Assembly (NCBI GenBank): GCA_021292165.1
Contig: CM037877.1
Span: 29,648,197 to 29,712,196 of the forward strand
DNA: 64,000 nucleotides
Source: Shinisaurus crocodilurus
Taxonomy: Eukaryota > Chordata > Lepidosauria > Squamata > Shinisauridae
Reading direction: 5' to 3'
The position numbers and the translations under genes are program-made. The notes under the pieces were generated by a model. That model was not told the origin of the DNA. It did no database searches and saw only the letters and a program-made list of their open reading frames with translations. Within the stretch, counting starts at the first letter, position 1. The number at the start of each line of letters is the position of its first letter. Of this stretch, positions 53,640 through 63,797 are shown piece after piece.

Positions 53640-54330
53640 CATCTGGCCCCATTTTTAGATGGTCATCTAGGTAACTTGGTCCCGAGTCATTTAGGGCTTT
53701 GTATGTCAAAAACAAGACCTTCAACAGAGCTCAGGAATTAACTGGAAGCCAGTGCAGTTCTTTTAACACAGGTGTAATGTGTGTATATCTAGGTGCTCCA
53801 CTGAGCATCCTAGCTGCAGTATTCTGCACTAGCTGCAATTTCTGAACCAGGTGGAAGGGCAGTCCCATTACAGTAGTCTAACTGTGAGGTTCCCAGTGCA
53901 TGGATCAAAATGGCTAAGCTATCCCTATCCAGGAATGTGTGTAGTTGGTGCACCAGCCAAAGCTGGTAATGGGTTCTCCAAGCCACTAAGGCAGTGTTCT
54001 CCAACCTTGGCCCCCCAGATGTTTTTGGCCTACAACTCCCAGGATGCCCCAGCCAGCGAAGCTGGCTGGGGCATGCTGGGAGTTGTAGGCCAAAAACATC
54101 TGGGGGGCCAAGGTTGGAGAACACTGCACTAAGGTCACCTGGGCCTCCAGAGACAAAGATGGATCCAGGAGCACCCCCAAGCCATGGACCTGTTGCTTCA
54201 GAGGGAGCGCAACCCTGCCCAGAACAGGTACTGGATACAACCTTATTCTCAGACCTGGGAGCCACCCACCCATGGGGTCTCTGTCTTGTCAGGATACAAC
54301 TTCAGTTTCCTTACTCAGGCTTCCATGCCC
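53640..54330 (-). mobile_element. L2-clade LINE, RT region, interrupted by a hAT MITE
   Basis: Minus-strand frames show 'VHGLGVLLDPSLSLEAQVT' (about 54140-54200), then after the MITE 'LVHQLHTFLDRDSLAILIHA' and 'LDYCNGTALPPGSEI', then 'LFLTYKALNDSGPSYLDDHL' (about 53650-53720). These are consecutive L2-type RT motifs. Frameshifts and stops show decay. Confidence 0.82.
53992..54126. mobile_element. hAT-type palindromic MITE, perfect TSD cactaagg
   Basis: Duplication cactaagg at 53984-53991 and 54127-54134. CAGTGTTCTCCAACC...GGTTGGAGAACACTG with near-perfect arms around 'agcgaagct'. Inserted into the L2 copy. Confidence 0.95.
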
Positions 54331-54805
54331 CAGATAACACGTTCTGTACTCAAGTCTGTTGCATGCATCTCATGTTTCTTCCCAACCTCATCCTATGTGC
54401 TAATAGTGAACTCATTCTCTGGGTGCAGATCCTTCTGTAGCCAACACAGTATCCTCCACACACATGAGGGAGGTATCAGCAGGCTTGGGTGGTCCCCCAA
54501 GGTTTGCAGAAATTCAAAAAATATTTAGGAAATAACTTGAAGGGGGGGGAATTCCCCAAACCCAACAACAGAGCAATGGACTAAGCGTACTCAGTGGTCA
54601 CGGAATGCTGACTAACTGAAAAATGGGGTACAGATGCAATGGTGTATCCTGAGAAAGGGAATGGCTGGCTGGCTAGCTAACTTGGTGGAACCCTAAACAG
54701 GAGCACGCCACACTGCGTTACATCCTTACAACGCCAGCAACATCTGTTATTGTTGCAACCATACTCCAAGAAGCCTAAAACGGGCAAGGAGAAGAATCTC
54801 TATGG
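54331..54805. other. Non-coding stretch including an unclassified repeat
   Basis: 54420-54600 ('gagggaggtatcagcaggct', 'ccccaaggtttgcagaaatt') matches 31487-31640 and the reverse copy at 42.6 kb. The rest is unrecognised. Confidence 0.45.
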
Positions 54806-55049
54806 AGCCAGCGTGGTGTAGTGGTGAGAGTGCTGGACTGGGACTCAAGAGATCCGGGTTCTAGTCCCTGCTCGGCCAAGAAGCTCTCTGGGTGACTCTG
54901 TGCCAGTCACTGACTCTCAGCCGAACCTACCTCACAGGGTTGTTGTGAGGATAAAATGGAGAGGGAGAGGACCATGTATGCCACCTTGGGTTCTTTGCAA
55001 GAGGAAAAAACAGTGGGATATAAATGTAATGATAACATAAATGAATAAA
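54806..55049 (+). mobile_element. tRNA-derived squamate SINE
   Basis: 'gagccagcgtggtgtagtgg', B box 'gggttctagtcc', 'acctcacagggttgttgtga', 'caccttgggttctttgcaag', 'gggatataaatgtaatgata'. Confidence 0.93.
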
Positions 55050-55276
55050 CTATGAAATTGTACTGAAGATACCCTGTACTTGAACCTTACGTTTTGCTTC
55101 CTTTATGGGACAAGATTCGAAAGGGCCTCCTCCATTTCACTTAGAAGTAACTTATTTGTGGTGTAGTGCCACAAATAAGTTACATGAAACAAAAGAGAGG
55201 AAAGCTCTCTAGTGACTCGGTAAACTGGGCTTGTCACTGGACCACACAAGGTGGAAGAAGGCACAATAGAGAGGTA

Positions 55277-55538
55277 CAGTAATACCTTGGATTGCAAGTA
55301 ACTTGGTCTGAGAGCGTTTTGCAAGACAAGCAAAAAATTTTATTTTTTTTTTACTTAATAAACAAGCAAGGTCTTGCAAGACAAGTAGCATAGGGATGTA
55401 ACCGCTCACCTCGAGCGGGTGTAGCGGGCCGAAATCGGCCCCGCTCACGCCCGCCAGAGACTCGCTTTGATATAAGAGTGTTTTCGATTACAAGCACGGT
55501 TCCGGAACGAATTATTCTCTCAATCCAAGGTATTACTG
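55277..55538. mobile_element. Tigger/pogo-type MITE, TA target duplication
   Basis: Ends CAGTAATACCTTGGATTGCAAG and its complement CTCTCAATCCAAGGTATTACTG, flanked by TA at 55275-55276 and 55539-55540. CAG...CTG termini and TA targets are features of pogo/Tigger. The centre (about 55397-55460) is a GC-rich palindrome ('gcgggccga'/'tcggccccgc') unlike the AT-rich arms, perhaps a nested insertion. Confidence 0.85.
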
Positions 55539-55544
55539 TAGCTA

Positions 55545-56209
55545 CAAAACCTCCGCTTCCTGCAATTCAAGGCTAGAACCAGATAGTGACCCCACTCGTG
55601 CTATGCAAGTCATTTCATTTGGGGGGGGGGAATTGGAAATGTGGCTGAAATGCAACCCTCGCAAGCCAAAGAAAACAAAGGAACCATCTCCTCATTCTCA
55701 AACACAGTGTGATTCAAATCATCGCTAAACTTTGAATGAACAAACAAAGAGCAACCGTGGAAATCATGCATTTTCCTGCCCGCAGGATGAGAAGTCAACA
55801 GCTGCCTGTCATTTTCAAGGTTCCTGTCTTCCCTCCTTCATGCCACTAAACTGGGAAACTCAGTGCACAAGTCTTTGCAAAGCATGTTTTCTTCCAGCGA
55901 TGAAGGAAGTTACGACTTCAAGGAGAGTACAGGAAACCTACAGCTGTCATCAATGTACAAGCCCTGCTGCATCAGACCAACAGTCCAGCCTCTTGTTTCC
56001 CACAGTGGCCAAATTGTTGCCTATGGGAAGCCCACCATCAGGAAGTGTGGGAAGATAAAGGGCGCCCATCCCTGGTGGACTTAGTGGAGTACAAGAAGAA
56101 GTTATGGGGTCATCATGGGGCTGGAGATGATGTACTGGCAGAGCCTGGGCAAAACAAGCTGAGGCACGAGTAGAGATACAGGTGGGGCAGAGCGTATGCC
56201 ATGATGCCA
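55545..56209. other. Non-coding stretch
   Basis: G run at 55620-55630. The longest frames are 108 and 86 codons, without domains. Confidence 0.35.
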
Positions 56210-56258
56210 TGACAGGCCCCTTCCAACTCTACTTTTCTATGATTCTATGATTCTATAC
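56210..56258 (+). mobile_element. CR1 3'-terminal fragment
   Basis: 'acaggccccttccaactcta' followed by 'tatgattctatgattctata' is the last ~45 bp of CR1. Confidence 0.75.
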
Positions 56259-56454
56259 CTTGTGTGCGCTGAAAAACCACAGGATGTGGTATTGGGCTTC
56301 GGAATCCAGCTTCCTGATGATGTCAGCTTTTGTTTTTGCTTAAAGCAAGTTTCTAGCCTTTAAGACTGTGAAAAAGGCAGAATAAATTATGCAAGATAGT
56401 ATAACATAGCAAGGGAGGACAGCAACAAAAGAAGACAGCAACTCTAACAGGGTT

Positions 56455-56720
56455 GCTCCCCAAATAGGATGGGCGGGTTTCCTATTTTACAGAGGACAGT
56501 CCTCTGTTCGAAGGGCTGTCAGAGGACAGTTCTCGGTTGGAAAGTGCCCTCTGTTTGAAAGGAGCTCTCTAGTCCAAAGACAAAGAACCACCAGATGGGC
56601 GAGCAGCAGGCATGGGCCTTGAAGTTGCCCATCCACAGCACCTGGACTGGAGACTGAGAAGGCACAGAGGTCACCTGGCCATGGACTTCCCAACTCTGGG
56701 GAGAGTCTTTTTAGCTCAGT
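56455..56720 (+). mobile_element. DNA repeat ('gaggacagtcctctg' family)
   Basis: 'gggtttcctattttacagag', 'acagtcctctgttcgaaggg', 'ctgtcagaggacag' and 'caaagacaaagaaccaccag'. Third copy of the family at 4.7/6.1 and 15.7 kb. Confidence 0.6.
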
Positions 56721-57287
56721 ACAAATTTGTAACACCGGCCCCCTCGCACACACATACCATGATCCCACATACGAGATATACGATCTCATGAGTCATGAAA
56801 GCAAGGTTTCTATTTTAATTCCGAAATGACATTTTCTGCATTTCTGAAATTATACCATGGCCCACAAGCTGTGGGTTCCCCCCCCCCAACCAGGCCTCAA
56901 ATCACTCCCCCACCACCCCTTTGCTATTTTTGTTTAACAAAAGCAAAACATCTAGAAACAAAAATTAACATAACATCCAGACTGAAGAAGAGTCCTACAA
57001 AGCTTGCTGACTATTTTATAACTTTTTGTCTGGTCCTAATAAAGGCATTACTCTGGCAATGTTTTGATTCTTTTGTTATTATTATTCTAATAGACGAATC
57101 TGGCTGCAAACATTTTGAAAAAAGACCAACTCACTTTAAAGCTTTAGTTTTCTGGCCCTTTTAATTGCAACATTTTTGTGAATCAATGTTGCTAATTGTG
57201 ATATTACCTACCATCTGAAAATATTCCATAGGAGTTGCATAATGAATCTGGCAGCATTTCTTCATCATCAGTTGCCACAGACAGTGT
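56721..57287. other. Non-coding stretch
   Basis: C run at 56879-56887. Nothing recognised. Confidence 0.3.
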
Positions 57288-57295
57288 CTCTAAAA

Positions 57296-57432
57296 CAGGG
57301 GTGGACAAAAAGTAGATCTCCAGATGTTTTGAACTTCAACTCCCAGCATTCCTGACCACTGGCCATGTTGGCAGGGGCTTCTGGGAGTCGAAGTTCCACA
57401 ATATCTGGAGATCTACCTTCTGCCCACCCTTG
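57296..57432. mobile_element. hAT-type palindromic MITE
   Basis: CAGGGGTGGACAAAAAGTAG and CTACCTTCTGCCCACCCTTG ends, inner arms 'acttcaactcccagcattcc' and 'ggcttctgggagtcgaagtt'. The flanking duplication is weak (ctctaaaa / ctatattg). Relative of 15819-15943. Confidence 0.75.
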
Positions 57433-57440
57433 CTATATTG

Positions 57441-58805
57441 GAATCATTTTCATCTTGTTTATATTCATCTACTTCCCTAATTAGTGCATTGCCTTAGTCA
57501 AAATGCAGAAAAGCCTCCTCTGTTTTGAAAAACTGGAAGATTGATTGGTGTCCTTTAGCTTCTTTTCGTCTCTGCTGTTTAAACTGTTTACACGCCTGAC
57601 TGCCTGGTCTGTATTTGTAGCTAGACATGGCAGTATGGTGTGTGTATGTGTGTGACAGAGAGAGAGAGAACTGGACACTAACTCACATATAGCAGCACTG
57701 GCTCCCACTGCCACTGGGATCAATGTCCCTGATTATTATGGTGTATTGTCTTTCCCATCACCTGTCCCTCTCTCCTGACCGTCCATAAGAAACTCTCAGA
57801 CTTGAGAAAGTATGTCACATAGGACAACAGCACAGATATCTCTATCTCTCAAACTACATGTCCTACTAGTTTAACTGCACAATCACACACACTCTGTTCT
57901 AGAGTAGGGCCAAAGCCACCAGCAACTAACAGCTCAGAATGTTGCTTGTTCTGCTCTCTGCTTCTCTAACACTGCTGCTCTGATTTGCTGGAGCCAATCT
58001 CACAACTGCTGCACAATGGCTCCAGCAAATCTCACACGATTTTGACAATAGGTGCACAGATACAGGGAAATAAGTTTCCATCAAAATCTAGAAGCACAAT
58101 CTACAATTTAGCCTCAGTTTTCCCGTCATGGTAATGGGGTTGTAGTCTGAGCTGGGACCCCTAGATCTCCAGGACCCACAGATTGTAACCTTCTCTCCCG
58201 TTTTGGTCCTGAGGAGGGGGCGGGATACAATGAAGTGAAGTTCTACCACAAAAGGCGAAAGGGACGATATTGTTCACTCATATTGTAGCCTGACATGATT
58301 CAGATAATAGGGATCTGATTCAAAGTCAGTGGGATCTATGCAGTTGTCAAAATATTCTGTGTTTTAAAAAGTAAACATTACAACTTTTACAAAAAGAATA
58401 CAACTGCTTCCCTCCGTGTGGTGTTCTCTGCCACAGGATACTTGTGGAGCAAAGTACACATTATGCACAAATGCATCTAAGAGAGCACTGAGACTGTTTT
58501 TGAAGAAGAGGAGGAAAATAAAATTTAAAAACCTGCTTTGTGAGAAGGGAATTTAGAGTAGAGAAGGGGGGAAGGGATGCTTAACCATTTCCGCACCTGC
58601 GATTCCACCATTCCAAACCCTTCCCCACCAGCACATAATGGTTCCAAACATGTGTCCTATCAAATAAGCAACTGGAACCCCGTGGAGGGACAGAGGGGTG
58701 ATTTGGGGTAGAGACAAGAATGGTGAAAGGATTAAGGACTCCCTCTTGCTGCTTCTCTGCTCTAAAACCCCCTCTCCTGAAGCTGCTCTTCTGCGTTTAC
58801 AACAA
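57441..58805. other. Non-coding stretch
   Basis: Short (GT)n and (GA)n near 57640-57668. No repeat family or gene recognised in about 1.3 kb. Confidence 0.35.
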
Positions 58806-58807
58806 CA

Positions 58808-59236
58808 AAATCATAGGATCATAGAAAAGTAGAGTTGGAAGGGGCCTACAAGGCCATCGAGTCCAACCCCTTACTCAATGCAGGAATCCAGGTCAAAGCA
58901 TCCCTGACAGATGGCTGTCCAGCTGCACCTTGAATGCCTCCAGATTGGGAGAGCCCACCACCTCCCTAGGTAGTTGGTTCCATTGTCTTATTGCTCTGAC
59001 AGTCAGGAAATTTTTCCTGATGTCTAGGTGGAATCTGGGTTCCTGTAACTTGAGCCCATTATTCCGTGTCCTGCAAACTGGGATGGTAGAGAAGAGATCC
59101 TGGCCCTCCTCTTTGTGACAACCCTTCAAGTATTGGAAGATCGCGATCATATCTCCCCTCAGTCTCCTCTTCTGAAGGTTAAACATTCCCAGTTCTTTCA
59201 GTCTCTCCTCATAGGGCCTTGTTTCCAGTACTTAAA
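58808..59236 (-). mobile_element. CR1 LINE, 3' end of ORF2 plus 3' UTR
   Basis: The minus-strand frame (58893-59186) is a clean 97-codon piece of CR1 pol C-terminus: 'RRLRGDMIAIFQYLKG', 'GLKLQEPRFHLDIRKNFLTV', 'RAIRQWNQLPREVV'. The 3' UTR ends with the complement of 'ttctatgatt' repeats at the left. Better preserved than the 18-kb copy. Confidence 0.95.
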
Positions 59237-59251
59237 ATCTAGCAGACCACC

Positions 59252-59253
59252 TT

Positions 59254-59290
<37 letters not shown>
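59252..59290. repeat. (CA)n(TA)n microsatellite
   Basis: Lies between the CR1 copy and the zinc-finger LINE. Confidence 0.9.
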
Positions 59291-60313
59291 GCTGATGATA
59301 ATGTGGTCTCCGCACATTCAGAGGATGATCTCCAAACTATCCTAAATGCTTTTGCAGAAGCATACGAAAAACTTGGTCTCTCACTTAACATCAAAAAGAC
59401 CAAAGTGCTTCATCAGCAAGTGCAAGCTAACCCTTTGGTGATGCCATCTATCCAGCTTGGCGGGACAATACTGGAAAATGTCGATCATTTTCTCTATCTT
59501 GGCAGCTATCTTTCTGTTACAGCTAACATCGACAGTGAAATCCAGCATCGTTTGAGCTCCGCAAGTGCCGCATTTTCTCGAATGAAACATAGAGTGTTCG
59601 AGGATCGGGATATTTGTAAGAAGACCAAAACACTGGTTTATGAAGCCATTGTATTACCAACTTTATTGTATGCCTGCGAAACATGGACTATCTATAAACG
59701 TCACTTCCACCTCCTTGAAAGGTTTCATCAACGTTGCCTCCGGAAAATCCTGCGAATTACTTGGGAAGATAGACGAACAAATGTCAGTGTACTGGAAGAA
59801 GCAAAGACTACTAGCATTGAAAAAATGATCCTTCAACGCCAACTTCAGTGGACTGGTCATGTTGTTCGAATGCCTGACTGCCGTCTCCCAAAGCAGTTAC
59901 TTTACTCCCAACTCAAGAATGGAAAGCGGAATATCGGTGGTCAATATAAGAGGTTTAAAGATGTTCATAAGGCTAATCTAAAAAAATGCAATATAAACAT
60001 CGAAAACTGGGAAGCTCTGGCCCATGAACGATCTAAATGGAGGTTGGCCTTTCACAAAGGTTCCATGGACTTTGAAGAAGCCCGAGTGCAAGGTGAAAGG
60101 GAGAAACGTGCTAAGCGAAAAGCACGTCAAATGAATCCTTTACAGGACCATCTTCTATCTGGTAACCTGTGTCCTCACTGTGGGAAGCTGTGTGGATCTA
60201 GAATTGGCCTCCACAGTCACTTACGGACCCATCGCTAGAGTCTACACAATCTTCTTTAGAATTTCCTCCTTTTATCCCGGAAGACAATCTTACTCGGTCA
60301 CGAGTGATCGCCT
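59288..60313 (+). mobile_element. Zinc-finger LINE: RT from YADD motif to C-terminal C2H2 finger
   Basis: An open frame begins at the RT catalytic motif YADD (59288-59299) and runs 317 codons to a stop at 60236-60238. In order: 'AYEKLGLSLNIKKTKVL', 'FLYLGSYLSVTANIDSEI', 'YEAIVLPTLLYACETWTIY', 'FHQRCLRKILRITW', 'LQRQLQWTGHVVRMPDCRLP', a basic stretch (REKRAKRKARQ) and C-X2-C-X12-H-X3-H (CPHCGKLCGSRIGLHSHLRTH). The 3' UTR 'gaagacaatcttactcggtc' and 'acgagtgatcgcc' ends in (TGA)n. The domain order is that of a non-LTR retrotransposon related to widespread animal elements with a C-terminal finger; the clade was not assigned. The 5' part (endonuclease, fingers/palm) is missing. Absence of any stop suggests youth. 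Confidence 0.9.
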
Positions 60314-60377
60314 GATGATGATGATATTCATGCTGCTCTAGTTTACTGCTTCAGTATTGCTCTGTGTATTATTGTTG

Positions 60378-60430
60378 TTGTTGCTGCTGCTTCTGTTATA
60401 CTACTACTACTACTAGTAGTAGTAGTAGTA
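60378..60430. repeat. (TTG)n, (TAC)n and (TAG)n trinucleotides
   Basis: TACTAC...TAGTAG forms a short self-complementary run at about 60402-60430. Confidence 0.8.
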
Positions 60431-61544
60431 ACTGGAATTGTTTTTTAAAATTGTATTTTAGATGTGATTTTAATATTAATATTTTAAATATGATCTTAAT
60501 ATACATAAACTGCTTAGTGATTTTATTATACTTAGCAGTATATAAATACAACAAATAAATAAATGAATAAAAACAACTGCAAAAACAACAACTAGAAAAA
60601 CAGCATTGGGACCCTGCTAAACAAATACGTCATTACCACCCAACTCCTACGGCCAAAAAAGACATTACTCCATTTTTATTTCCCCCTGCTAGGTTCTGGA
60701 TGCGGATCGGGACCCTTGCACCTGCAATATCTATTTTTCTATTCCATTTTCTTTATGGATCACTATTTTGCAATAGAAATTGCAGACATGCCTCCCCCCC
60801 CCCATTCAGGTTGGGCCTACAGCAGGGGGAAAGTTAAAGCCCCCAACCCCCAGGCTAGTGTCTCGATCGGGATTGAGGCCCCTGCACCTACCCTAGAGGG
60901 TTGTGTTTTTTTGAAAAAACAACAACTAGCGACATCTTTAAAGTAACATCTCTTTTGGCCCTGAATTGCTGGCTTGCCAGGCTTGCCAAAAGCCTGGCAA
61001 GGCTGGCACAGCCATGGATTGATCTCTCTTTTATTTTGGAAGCTCTTGGATTATTTCTGACTTAATCCAAGGCACATTTGGGAGACCTCACGCATCGCTA
61101 TATGCGGTCAAGAACAGTAGAGCGAGGTGGGTGGTGGGTGGGAGGCAAATTCTCCTCAAGCACATTACAAAAACATGTGGGTTTACTCATGTCTAGTTCT
61201 GAAGTTTTGCCACATTACCAGGCACTTGAGCCCAATTTCTTGTTAAGTAATTGTTGATAGATAACATTCCATTGGTTTTGCTGGCTGTAGTCAAATTTTT
61301 GTCAGCGGAGATGCCAACGAAGAAGCAGAGACTTGATACTGTATGCGGGAGGGGGGGTATTTTAGGTCAATTATTCTTGCAAAATGGTACATTTCGGTTG
61401 AGGATGCCTGGGTTTTATCTTATGTTGTATAATTAAGAATATTGTTGTTGTAATATTTCTGATTCTGGTCTGTTGACCTCAATAACGAATATACTATACT
61501 AATTCTGAAGCAGACTCACCCCCGGCTTTACGGTCTCTCTGGAA
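60431..61544. other. Non-coding stretch
   Basis: 60480-60580 looks like a LINE 3' tail ((AAAT)n at 60552-60575). The rest is unrecognised. Confidence 0.35.
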
Positions 61545-61735
61545 TGAATCTGGCCCTACCATTAGGCAGAGTGAGGCAGATGCCTCAGGCAGCAGATGTG
61601 TGTGCACAGAGTGGCAATGAGGTGTTGGAGGACAGAGCCGTGCGTGTCACGTGGCCTGTCCTAGGAGCCCTGCATGCTAGCCAGCTGCCTTCGGGCATGG
61701 TGGGGGAGGCTGCCCTGTCTCCAGTGCTGAAGTAA
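61545..61735 (+). mobile_element. MITE ('ctggccctaccattaggcag' family)
   Basis: 'ggccctaccattaggcagag', 'gatgcctcaggcagcagatg' and 'gaggtgttggaggacagag'. Reverse relative at 13255-13430. Similar start to the 43155 hAT ('ggcgctaccgctaggc'). Confidence 0.55.
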
Positions 61736-61771
61736 GAGTCAACCAGTCCAATCAGTTTACTGTATCTATGT

Positions 61772-62160
61772 CAGGGGTTCTCAATCAGGGGGGATTTTAG
61801 GGTTTCAGGGGGTGGGGATTGGGACCACAGGCTCAAACTGTTGGAATACTGAACTTTCTACAAATTACAATTCTACAGATTGTACATAATCTACAGGACA
61901 TCATACCTTATTGCAGTGTTCTCCAACCTTGGGTCCCCAGATGTTTTGGCCTACAACTCCCAGCATGCCCCGGCCAGCATAGCTGGCCGGGGCATGCTGG
62001 GAGTTGTAGGCCAAAAACATCTGGGGACCCAAGGTTGGAGAACACTGCCTTATTGTATGGCACAGATTAAGTCAGACAATCTTGGAAAGGGCAGGGGGGG
62101 GATGACATTCTGACACATGGTGAAAGGGGTGCATGGGGCAAAAAAGGTTGAGAACCACTG
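61772..62160 (+). mobile_element. hAT-Charlie-like element, perfect TSD atctatgt, with nested MITE
   Basis: Duplication atctatgt at 61764-61771 and 62161-62168. Ends CAGGGGTTCTCAATC and GGTTGAGAACCACTG, the Charlie/MER5-like terminus. The original length is about 247 bp after removing the MITE at 61914-62047 and its duplicated 8 bp. Confidence 0.92.
61914..62047. mobile_element. hAT-type palindromic MITE, perfect TSD ccttattg
   Basis: Duplication ccttattg at 61906-61913 and 62048-62055. Same family as 19513 and 53992, with arms nearly perfect. Confidence 0.95.
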
Positions 62161-62192
62161 ATCTATGTAGAAGGGTAGGATCTAGTCCTTTA

Positions 62193-62384
62193 GGAATATA
62201 GGAAGCTGCCTTACACTGGGTCAGCCCACTGATCCTTCTAGCCCACTATTGACAACACTATGTGGCAATGGCTCTCCAAGGTTTCAGGCAGATTTTTCCA
62301 ACTTGACCTGGAGACGCCAGGGGTTGAACTTGGGATCTTCTGCATGCGAAGCAGATGCTCTGCCACTGAGCTATGGCCCATCCC
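62193..62384 (-). mobile_element. tRNA-derived SINE (second family), reverse
   Basis: 'taggaagctgccttacactg' at the left through 'gcagatgctctgccactgag' and 'ctatggccca' at the right, the complement of the 25698 copy. Confidence 0.9.
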
Positions 62385-62559
62385 CGCAGTCCTTTGTCTC
62401 ACGTGGAGAAATGACTTGGGCCAGCCCTGATCTCCCCAATCTTCTCTAGGTTCCTCCACCATCAGATGTTCTAAGGTGATGGCCAGAGTTATGATTTTCT
62501 CTCGGTTACATTGTCCAGACTTTGGACAGCCCCCCGCCCCTTGGACAGGGAAGCTCACC

Positions 62560-62795
62560 TTGGGGCTGAGTCTGTTTTCTTTTTGGTGCCAGATGAAAAC
62601 TTTTTAAATTATTATTTGCTCAGGCCTTTCAGATGCGGCTTTAATGTTGCTTTATTGCTGAATGATTACCTGCCCGGCTTTTATTGTTTTATTGATGTTA
62701 TCTTTTGTATTGATCTTACTGATTTTATGTGAGTCACTCTGGGAGCCTTATCAACTGAAGGGCAGGATACAAAATGGCTAAAATAGAATAAAAAA
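62560..62795 (+). mobile_element. LINE 3' UTR-like segment
   Basis: 'gctcaggcctttcagatgcg', 'gagtcactctgggagcctta' and 'gaagggcaggatac', then an A-rich end, is an L2/CR1-like 3' end. Confidence 0.4.
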
Positions 62796-62872
62796 TGCAC
62801 ACATACACCACTGAAAACGTTTGCACAGTATGCTTCAGCGACCTGTTCCATTATCGAAACATGATGAATACA

Positions 62873-63033
62873 GGCCTGTGGCTTACGCTGGCTCAGCTTG
62901 TCTGATCGTGGACAGCAGGGTCAGGCCTGGTTATTACTTGGATGGGAGACCCCCATCTCTAGTTTCCTGCACTGAGCAGGCTGTTGGACTCGATGGTCTT
63001 GTAGGCCCCTTCCAACTCTATGGTCTATGAAAT
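62873..63033 (+). mobile_element. 5S rRNA-derived SINE with CR1 3' tail
   Basis: As the other four, but a small deletion changes 'gaaagctaagcagggtc' to 'gacagcagggtc', so box A of the internal promoter is damaged. Confidence 0.92.
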
Positions 63034-63469
63034 ATAGGACCATTGATCAGACGTTGCCATTGAGCTCAAGGATCAGCATGGTCGGGCCCCTGCAGAGGGG
63101 TCCACAGCTCGCCACCACCATAACCCCTTGGCCCTGCTATTGGCACCCTTTTCTGCTGTTGCTGCCCTGCTCACCTGCCATCCAGTGGCAGGAGTGAGAA
63201 GGAGGAGGAGCCTCAGTTTGTCTTGCTCTCTCCCCTTGGGCAGTGGCAATAGCAGTGATGAAGAGACGGCCCCTCTCTGGGAGGGGGACCCCATGAGGCA
63301 TCTTGCTGAAGGGCTTCTCCAACCTGGAGCTGCTCCTGTATATCTGAGTTCTGCTTTACAACCAGAACTAGTTGCTTTTGTCAGGGAAACCTCAGGTGGT
63401 CTTGGTGCACACTGGCTGGGATCAGTTAGGCCTCAGGCTGTGCAAGATTAGTTTCCACAGTATGGCTGG
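63034..63469. other. Non-coding stretch, probably old DNA-transposon sequence
   Basis: 63080-63340 has a style similar to the 27966/63478 elements ('ctctctgggagggggacccc', 'aacctggagctgctcctgta'), but its boundaries were not found. Confidence 0.35.
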
Positions 63470-63477
63470 TATTAAGT

Positions 63478-63789
63478 CAGGGCCGGTGCAAAGGGTAGGT
63501 ATAGCTGGGTACTCCTCCTCTTCATCATTACAACCTGCTTGTTCACCTGCCTCTTGCTCTGGCCCAGACAACAGCGGTGGTGCGGAGGACGAGCAGCAGA
63601 TGCCACAGCCTACTTGCTCCCTGGCTCTCTTCCTGGCAAGCAGGCAAGTGGTAGCAATAAATAATGAGAACATCGAACAGGAGCAATATCAACTGGCGAC
63701 AATGGCAGTGAGGAGGTAGACTCACTGAGGGAGGGAGCCCATTGAGGGTGGCTTGCCCAAGGGCCCTCAGAAACCTGGAGCCGGCACTG
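63478..63789 (+). mobile_element. hAT-type element, perfect TSD tattaagt
   Basis: Duplication tattaagt at 63470-63477 and 63790-63797. Ends CAGGGCCGGTGC and GGAGCCGGCACTG. The 115-, 83- and 119-codon frames crossing it are not genes. Reverse relative at 27966-28327. Confidence 0.93.
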
Positions 63790-63797
63790 TATTAAGT

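Noticed and set aside
58893..59186. 97-codon conserved minus-strand gene
   Set aside because: It is the CR1 pol C-terminus.
59303..60238. Host zinc-finger protein gene
   Set aside because: The upstream YADD motif and the RT motifs, with a truncated second copy carrying a target duplication, show it is a LINE.
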